64,000 nucleotides of DNA. Source: Viola odorata (Eukaryota > Streptophyta > Magnoliopsida > Malpighiales > Violaceae). The stretch spans positions 15,451,569-15,515,568 of the forward strand of contig OY829545.1 of assembly GCA_963691705.1 (NCBI GenBank), in the 5' to 3' direction. Position 1 is the first letter of the stretch; the number at the start of each line of letters is the position of its first letter. Shown here piece by piece: positions 56,292 through 64,000 of the stretch. The translations under genes were made by a program, and so were the position numbers. The notes below the pieces were generated by a model. The model saw only the letters and a program-made list of their open reading frames with translations, did not search any database and was not told the DNA's origin.

Positions 56292-57721
56292 GAAATGGTT
56301 TGTGTTTTATTTTATACAAAATAGAGATAGAAAATGAAGAAAGTAAGAGACTAGAGAGAGAGAGAGGAAAAGGTTAGGAGGAGAAGAATATGTGGGACAA
56401 TTAGAAGGAAAAAGGAAGATAAAAGAAGATATAGGGATGCTCTTTAGTTTTATTTCCGTCATTTTGCTTTACTCTTTTTCCTTTTTCTCTTTTTTTTTTC
56501 TTGTTTTCGGCTCTATGCAAATTACCTTTTGTTTCTTTTCCAATTTGGAAAAATGAACTTTTACTTTCCGACTGTCACTAATTAATTTATTCTTCTTTAC
56601 ATTCCCCCGTCTAACAAATCAGAAATTAGTAGATGATCCATCATTATTTAAGTTTTTAATATTTTTAAATTTCAAATCTTATGAGCCACTAATTTTTCAG
56701 ATAAAAAATTAATCACCTTAAAAAAAAATTAAATCTTTTAACTAGGTGATAGAATTAATACAATATGAAGCACAAGTCTACAAGCAAAGTGTTTTTTCTT
56801 TTGGGCTTTGCGCTCCAGTAAGTAGTAGTAACAGTTTGCTTCACCGACTTGTGGATAAGTGCTGACCCAACCCAACCCAACTGTTTCTGCATGAGAAAGT
56901 GTAGGTGGCCTCCTTCTCGTTCCCGCCTTTTCAACACGGCTTCCCTTTATTGGCAAAGGCCTCGTCAGATCCAACATTTCAATGGACTCACCACCCCCTT
57001 TAAGGCCCACGTTTCATGTCTACACGTCATACATCCACCACACACATTTCTTCTTTTTCAATAGATATTTACAAAAATGAAAAATCTGAAATCTTTTCTT
57101 CCAGCTGTCACCACCTTCCATTTTAAATATCATAAAAAATCCCAACTATTACAAGCAAGCAGCCATTCTTGTTGGAAAAAACCAAATACCAGTGAGAAAT
57201 CTGGCATTTCTTATCCCTATTCTTTAATACGACAAGCATTCGGACCCCTCACTACATATTTCTGGCCACACAAAAAAACATATTTCTTACTATGTATGAA
57301 TTCCATTCCCATAAATATAAAGAGAGAAAGAATTTGCTCGAATGAAAAGGAAACATGGGCAACCAAATGCTATAAAGTATACTCCTCTTATAAGGCAAGT
57401 ACAAAGTGAAAAACCTGAGTAGAGTAGGTCACGTGACTCATATGATACAAGATTAGCCAAAGCTAATAATTATAGACATACTCACTTTTAGATCTATCAA
57501 AATGCAGTTTATTACACTACTAAACCTTCCTAACTAGTAGTAGTAACTACTGTCTGTCAGTCGCCTAACCAGCAAACAAATAAATCAACCGAAGTTTCAA
57601 AACCTCACTCGATAATTAATTACATTGTCTACCTTGTCCAATGGACCGAAATGCGAAACCTTCCAAACAACTGCGAACCTCGTATACGCGTAAGACGAGC
57701 ACTAAGACGCTTCACTCATGA
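56292..57721. other. Spacer between NHL promoter and PRR 3' end
   Basis: Includes the NHL upstream region with an (AG)n run near 56350-56366, pyrimidine-rich DNA at 56480-56500, and the probable 3' untranslated region of the PRR gene up to 57721. Tandem CAACC words lie near 56866-56880. No coding region recognised. Confidence 0.5.
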
Positions 57722-60700
57722 TCAAGCATTTGCATCGGTCATCAGAACGTCATTTTGTACTTGCCGAACAAACTGCCCTTTAACCCTGGGTCGCTGCTCT
57801 GCTAGTCTTTTCCTGCTTTGGTACCGAACCTGTGGATCGACAAAAAATGAATCATAACATTAGATTTCTGAAAGGATAATTAACAGTTACAACCATATAC
57901 GCGCATGTCATATGTTTGCGCATCCTCCATGGTACAATTTGTAAAAGGAGGGATTGAAATGATACCTTTTTCTCATAGCACCGATCCTTCCGCTTCAATC
58001 TAAATTTTGTTAATGCTGCTTCCCTTTGGATAGAGCGATGAGGATCCATTCCCCTGAATCCATAAGAACCGCTATCATTCAAGCTTTCTGTAACCGTGGC
58101 CCTTTCTGCTGCAGCAACGGATTTGGCATTTCCATCACTTGTACTGCAAAAGCCTCCATATGCACTGCCATTGTTGTGATTCACATTGCCATTGCAAAAG
58201 CTACTACTAGTACTCTGACCAGCAGTAGGTGAACCCAGTGTTGGTTCCTCAACCATCTCTGTATTCTCCTGCCGATGTGCATTTTGGCCAGTGGAAGTGT
58301 TGGCAGTTTCATCTGAATGCCTATAATTGTTCTCAGATTCATAAATTTCAGGATTGGAATGGACAGAGGCACGAGTGGGAATCGGAGACTGTTCTCTTCG
58401 GCTTGCCAGTTTGGGATTCCAAGCTGATGGTGTATCTGATTGCGTATAGATGGGAGAAAAAACATGTCCACAACTGGTATTATCATGCCTTACTCCCGAC
58501 ATGGGAATCCGCCCATGCCGTGGTCTTGGATATACTAATTCAGTTTTCCCATATTGACCAATAGCCAGAGAGGTCATAGCTTCTTGACCGCCATGCCGTT
58601 CAGAAATACCACAGATATTCTGAGATTTCTGATTAGATGAAAGCTCCGGAGATTTACTGGCTTCTATGAACTCCGTTGAATTAGCCGTGGACATTGGGCA
58701 AAAGGATTGCAGCGTCTTGTTGTTGTACCTGCAGTGCACATATAGAACCCATGATCAGATGAGAAATTCAAAGGCATATTTCAACATTAATTTACTGACA
58801 GAATATGGGGGCACGTAGCTTAAAAAAAATTTAATAGTTTTTCTTTGCAAATAGAAACTCCAACAATTAGTTTTTTTTGTCTTTAATGTGGGCTAGCAGT
58901 AGAAACTCTTGTCATGCAGAATAAACAAGGAAATACTCTCATGATCACGTGTCATCACAAAATATAAAGTTTTGTAGTGGGAGTACGATGCGCCCCTTGG
59001 TAGTTTAAATCCTATTCCTCCTCCACAAAAGATTTGAATCAGTTTCGGATCAATACATATTGATTGACTGTATCCATTATCTTGTTACTAGCAAATGCCA
59101 CTATTTTTGTTTTGGACTTTGGAAACAGAAAAAAAAAGAAAAAAAATCTGCCCCGTCTCTTTTATCAATCCAAAGGATGGAAGGACACTACCAACTAACA
59201 TATTGTTGCTCCCTCAGAAATATGCCCAAGCCTAATCGACTATTCTTGTGGAGATGATCCAAATTGAATAGGTCACCTAAATTGATGCTGACCTAATATA
59301 GTAATAGTAAGAAAACAAATAACCACAAGAGGACGGAACTAGATAGCCAGAAAACTTTTTCTATTAAAAGAGCATGGGCATATTGCAGATAAAGGATCTC
59401 CTTACTTCCTGGCTGCAGTTTTAGAAAGAAAAGTTGCATGCTATCTGTGATTCTTTAATTTCAGCATCTTAAACTCAATTGCAAGGTTATGAAACACCAA
59501 AAATCTTACCATGAAAATGCTGAGGCATTAGAGTGGTTTAGAGCATGCCTCTCATCAGCGCCTTGGTACTTTGAGCTACTGGAACAAAATCTTTTGAGAG
59601 AAAGTTCTAATTGTGTAGAGAATTCAAACTTTTCGTTCAAACTAGAGTTTCCATGAGTTTCTTTTGGGCCATTGTCAAATGTACCAATCAAGTCAATAGC
59701 TCCATTAGATGATTCAACCACATTACTATGGTCAAGAGAGATATTAGCATATGCCATATCAGTATCTGGTCTGACACTCGCATCTTGAAACGGTGACTTA
59801 GGACAATTATGGCCTTCCCTCTGTCTCAAAGCAGTTGGGTAGTGAGTTCCAGTGCAGGGCATACCTTCTGGTTCCAAACTATTTGACCCTTCTGCAACAA
59901 ATACAGTGTCAGATACCATGAGCCAAAATATTAATTAAAAGGCAGAACAAAACTTTCAATTCATGGAAAAGGGGAAAAAGACAATAGAAGACAGACCTCT
60001 GATCTTGCTTTCTTGTGTAACAGATTTTACATCCAGCTCGAGACACTCTTCATACTTTGATCCACCTCTGTTGGTCTGATTTGAGGTACTCTTATAGTTT
60101 AGCTGTGAAAGACCCTGCATATTTTGCATATCAACACTCTCAGCTTCCAAGTAAGGTCTCGTACAAGAGCTCTGCAAAAGAAGTGGCAAAACATGCACTC
60201 TCTATGTGAAACTCATGAAGCCAACCTAATATAGAAAGAGAATTTCCTTCATGCACAACAAGACAGACGACTCACATGTGTGACATGTGCAAGTAGTTTT
60301 TACATCTAACCTACTGCCTTACACATCGATCATGCATCAACAGTCCGAAACAAGCATTTCAATTGACTCACAACAGTTTATAGACAAAAAATTCCATTAA
60401 CTCTTGCTATCACCTACGATGATGTAGAAGTTTGGGAAATTAAACATCAGCAAGATGCAAGAAAACCTTGACTCTACTTCTCAGCAAGACTGGCTACTGT
60501 AAAAGCTACCACTACTACTTACTTGAGTTTCGCTCCCTTTCCCACTGGATTCCCTATTTTTCTGTGTTGAAGTGGCACAATCACTCGAGTGGTTGCTGGC
60601 TGCATCATTTTCAGAAGTGCCTTCAACTTTATGGAAGTTTTGATGAGTATGTCCAGAAGTTAGCTGATAGTGAGAATGACAAATCAATTTGAGTAATTGA

Positions 60701-61522
60701 GTGAATAACAGAAAAACACTAAGAAATTCAGATTATATATTGAAAGGTAATGGAACATACAGTTTGCCGTCTCCAAACATGCTGCCATAAATTCCTCAGC
60801 TCATTCCTCCTAATGGGCTTAATAAGGAAATCGGCTGCACCTTTTAACATGCATTTCAAGACCATGCTAATCGAATCATTGGACGACATCACTGTTTGGT
60901 CATCAAAAATGAATTCGATGTTAAAACCAAAGTCAAGGCAGCAGCAAAAACAGAAACAGAAACAGAAACAGAAATATTATAGCAGGTAACGTACTTATAA
61001 CCGGAATATTTTTGCAAATGTCATGCTCCATAACCAGAGTGAGAAGCGCATATCCTGATATTGAAGGCAACTCAACTTCTGTTAATATTAGATCGATGCT
61101 ATGCGGCCTACCCTTCAATGTCTCCCAGGCCGTTAATCCATCAGGAACCGCAGCGACTGCTCAGAAAAGAACAAAAAAACTAGTTTTAAAAAACAGTTTG
61201 AAAGCATCACAACTATTTGCTCAAAATTAATCAAATCACTCATTTCATCGCCATTGAGCCAAGTAATCCAACATTGAGGAGACAAAAATACCAAAAACGT
61301 GCTGAAATGAGGTAACTAACCTCTATAATTGCATTTCCGAAGAAGCGCGGTGATAATCTGCCGCGTGGAATCATCAGCTTCGACCAACAGAACCCGAAGC
61401 GCCATGCTTGGAAGAAGATTCTCCCACCGAACCACTTCTGATGAGTCATCGTTCTTCGTCTTCAAATCCTCCACCTCTGTATCCACCATCATTTCTTCAC
61501 TGATCATCACCACTTCACCCAT
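57722..61522 (-). CDS. PRR9: Pseudo-response regulator of the circadian clock (PRR9/PRR5 clade), eight exons
   Basis: Clock transcriptional repressor of morning genes such as CCA1/LHY. Exons (minus strand): 61522-61321, 61156-60995, 60891-60761, 60663-60523, 60171-59997, 59891-59510, 58728-57966 and 57829-57722; all GT-AG with frame kept, 687 residues. The pseudo-receiver spans about 42-160 with D50/D51, K146 in FLIKPI, and Glu at position 94 (LILTEVELP) where true response regulators have the phospho-acceptor Asp, as expected for a PRR. The CCT domain (about 633-676; [20 protein letters not shown], then [20 protein letters not shown]) binds DNA and imports the protein to the nucleus. The start (MGEVVMIS), IDLIGTFD and LELSLKR phrases favour PRR9 over PRR5. 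Intron 2 has an (AGAAAC)n microsatellite. Confidence 0.87.
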
Positions 61523-61694
61523 ACTCAAATACGCTACCAATTCAGAGAAATCGAAAAAATCAAAAGACAAACCCCTAATTCAAATCGCAACAGTAGCTGA
61601 AGCACGAGAACGGGCAAAGAAAGAAGGAAAGAAGTGTGTTAGAGCAAAATCAACCTCATCTTCTTTGAGAAGATACTAATATAAAAGAGCGAAC

Positions 61695-61703
61695 AAAATA
61701 TCT
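61695..61703. promoter_or_regulatory. Evening element upstream of PRR9-like gene
   Basis: AAAATATCT, an exact evening element, 173 bp upstream of the ATG. This sequence is bound by CCA1/LHY/RVE-type MYB proteins. Confidence 0.7.
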
Positions 61704-61798
61704 CAAAAGTTCGCTGAAATTACAGTGATGGAGAGAGAAATAAAAAATCATCTCAAGTATGGTATCCAACTTTCGCTTACAACCGCGAAAACCGCAAC

Positions 61799-61807
61799 AA
61801 AATATCT
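61799..61807. promoter_or_regulatory. Second evening element upstream of PRR9-like gene
   Basis: AAAATATCT again, 277 bp upstream of the ATG, same orientation as the first and 104 bp from it. Confidence 0.7.
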
Positions 61808-62026
61808 TCTCGGTTTTACAGAGAGAGAAGAAGCCTGAAAATCTTTTTTATTTACATTTTCTTCTTAATTGTTGAATATCAAAAGGAGGACCGCCATTGG
61901 CTTCTGGTTGGTTAGGCTTATGTGGCGCGATACAGACCATTGGTTTTGATTTTTCGAGTGAGTCGAGGCTACTACTTTGACGTGGTCGCGATATTCCATC
62001 CAATGCGGTGGGTCCACAAAACAGGA

Positions 62027-62032
62027 CACGTG
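62027..62032. promoter_or_regulatory. G-box upstream of PRR9-like gene
   Basis: CACGTG within GGACACGTGTTT, a likely bHLH/bZIP site, for example for light signalling factors. Confidence 0.5.
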
Positions 62033-62138
62033 TTTAGGGCTCTTTGGGGTACCTGAGAGGATATTTTTTTTGAGGAGAGGAGTTGCCACGTTGGAATTGC
62101 GCGACCACTACTTTGAGATCTGGTGGTGGCGAGAGTGA

Positions 62139-62144
62139 CACGTG
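62139..62144. promoter_or_regulatory. Second G-box upstream of PRR9-like gene
   Basis: CACGTG within TGACACGTGGAGG, a strong-consensus G-box 112 bp from the first. Confidence 0.5.
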
Positions 62145-62309
62145 GAGGTTGCACCGTCTCTTGTGTTTGTGGTTTCTTCGAAGCAAAACTACACTTAATT
62201 AGCGGTAGTGCATCACTCATTTCTACTTTACTTGTTCCTTTGAAAAAGAAATACTACCTTTCAATCAGGTCAAACGACTTTAAATTTAAAAATTCTATCA
62301 GAAATAATT

Positions 62310-64000
62310 AATTATAAAAAAAGTAAAATTTATTTATAAAGCAATTTAAAAAAGCCTTATAAATGCATGCTAATTTATAATATTATTTTTTAAAATCTTA
62401 CGCAATTTAAATCTGAAATAGTCGATAAATACCCAACATAATATGAGAAAGAAAACTAAATTTTACAACAAAAAAAAGGAATATTCTTCGTTGATACAAT
62501 AAAAAAATCAATTCTAAACAAGTTACATAAATATCAGGAGGTGTCTAGTTGTGGATATGTTTGACTTTAATATTTCTCATTGCGTTGCTGCATTACAATC
62601 ACACAATGTTTTCAATTGATTGGAGAATTGAATTCTTTAGTAGGTAGTGGATATCCATCCACCCAATGTTTTGAAATTGACAACAAAACGGTGCGTTGAT
62701 GGTGTGGAGTAGGACAAACTGATTTTTAAGTGTCTAATAATTTATTTCTTCTCTTCATATCTACCATAGAATATCTCGTATGATATCTGTGGCTCAATTT
62801 TAATGCGCGTGGATAAAGCAGCTGTTAATCACTTCAATTTTAATTTAAGCTAACTAATAATTATGACAGCCACCACATTGTTAAGCCTTGCTTTTTAAAT
62901 TGGTATCAAGTCAACATCAAAAGTTATTGCAATTTATTTTTGGTGCTGGCTTATTATAACTTTTAAATAGATATATCATGCTTTTAAAATGGGTGATGCC
63001 GACCCCATTTACTTATGAATTTATTACACTAGTCATGTTTTTAACTATTAAAAAAAAGTCATCCAGTATAAGAATGCCAAGTGTAATAAATTCATAGGGA
63101 AAAAAGTATAGGTTATGTTATTCTCATACCATTTGTTTATGAATTTACTATCCTACCCTATTTTAAATATTAAAAAAATATATTATAAGATATAAAAAGG
63201 GCTAGCAATGTAGTGAATTCGTAGGTAAAATATATGATAATAACAATTTGAGGTGTGAAAAGTAATTTTAGGGTGTGAAAATAAGACTTACCTTTGTAAA
63301 ATACAGTATCAAACAAGTAAACACTAATACTTATAAGAACCAATCGTTGTTGGTGTAAGCGTGGTTTGGCATTATTATTCCTTAGATAAGAGGTCGCATG
63401 ATTGATCATCATTGTGTATGAAAAAAAATTATATATTAGGATATTTTAGTGGCACAATAAGATTAATTCGAACCCAATTAACTTAAAAATACACGTAATT
63501 TGGATCTAAAAAAATATTTTTAAAAGAAATAAAAATTAATTCTGAAGCAACACGAGTAAAAGTATTTTGGTACATTGACATTTTAGTTTATTAGAGTTAT
63601 TATTGTTGTAATTACATGCTTTAAAATTTTATAGTTGAATGAGATTAGTCTTATATTTGAACACACTGGACACTGAAAATGAATATGATCCCAAAATCTT
63701 AATATATTGATAACTTTGTTGCATTTAGTATTTTTGAGTTTGTAGTTTTTAAGAGTGAACTCATTTTACTATTAATGAAAAATGTATGTAATTGAGATTT
63801 ATCGGTACTTTTTATGAAATTTTGAATGCTAAATTCATATGTATGTGGCAAAAATATCTCTTATGTTTTTTCTTTCTTGCCAATTTAAGTTGGACAACGA
63901 TGAATCGAACGGAGCAAAAATGAACTCCTTGTCTAGAAGGGAATGTACCTAAACTATTGTCTGGTCGCGGCATCAGTAGTGGACTCTCATGGTGTGGGTC
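62310..64000. other. Far upstream region of PRR9, no gene seen
   Basis: AT-rich, no coding region recognised. A pair of fold-back units lies at 62997-63241. Confidence 0.5.
62997..63241. repeat. Two tandem fold-back units of about 120 bp
   Basis: Unit 1 (62997-63115) pairs CCCATTTACTTATGAATTTA with an inverse near 63080-63100; unit 2 (63118-63241) has the diverged pair CCATTTGTTTATGAATTTAC and its inverse near 63205-63225. Probably two copies of a small inverted-repeat element side by side. Confidence 0.5.

Noticed and set aside
57077..57409. 110-codon frame between NHL and PRR9
   Set aside because: No family resemblance and no conserved features; probably chance frame in the intergenic or untranslated region.
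58026..58564. Plus-strand frames opposite PRR9 exon 7
   Set aside because: Antisense shadows of the long seventh exon.

Overview
This is a dicot nuclear window, AT-rich with short gene-dense islands. The clearest clue to the organism is the gene at 50523-51293, a multi-domain cyclotide precursor. Its leader, its repeated N-terminal repeats and the 'N-SLE' / 'N-SLAM' processing sites are of the type known from Viola precursors, so Violaceae, most likely a Viola species, is the best guess. This rests on recognition, not on a database search.

Layout. 1-2530 has no gene, only one Stowaway MITE. 2535-19091 is one large mariner-like element (MLE) bounded by TA dinucleotides and matching terminal inverted repeats. 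It holds an apparently intact two-exon DD39D transposase and, convergent to it, a second gene whose product carries three DLNxLP (EAR-type) motifs. The MLE was split by a 12.2 kb Athila-type Ty3/gypsy retrotransposon (6657-18881): 1466 bp LTRs, tRNA-Asp primer site, CAGGC target duplication, broken gag-pol and an open third ORF. 19-25 kb is a run of small elements (Tourist-like, Stowaway and Mutator-like MITEs). 25-27 kb is a four-exon bHLH transcription factor of the bHLH57/67/70 type. 30-31 kb is a 5'-truncated LINE. 33.8-36.3 kb is a vacuolar zinc transporter of the MTP1 type with a leader intron, with a hAT MITE just upstream.

From 37.4 kb a pair of direct repeats (A, 37374-42673; B, 52285-55032) brackets a decayed Helitron (43112-49521, with Rep and RPA-like remnants and a possible captured host exon), a Stowaway MITE and the cyclotide gene. 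Copy B retains the empty sites of a 1180 bp TA-flanked element and of a LINE that are present in copy A. The last 9 kb hold an NDR1/HIN1-like gene (55578-56291) and an eight-exon pseudo-response regulator of the PRR9/PRR5 clade (57722-61522), with two exact evening elements and two G-boxes upstream.

The host genes are independent single genes (development, zinc storage, peptide defence, membrane-associated defence signalling, circadian clock). Most of the remaining sequence is nested transposable elements. The items most worth a second look are the MLE with its EAR-motif companion gene, a short CTTAGCYAAGA-like motif scattered through the whole Athila element in several reading frames, the cyclotide precursor with its aberrant third domain, and arrays of 16 bp palindromes inside hAT-like elements. 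No tRNA, rRNA or CRISPR features were seen. Splice sites were placed by eye.
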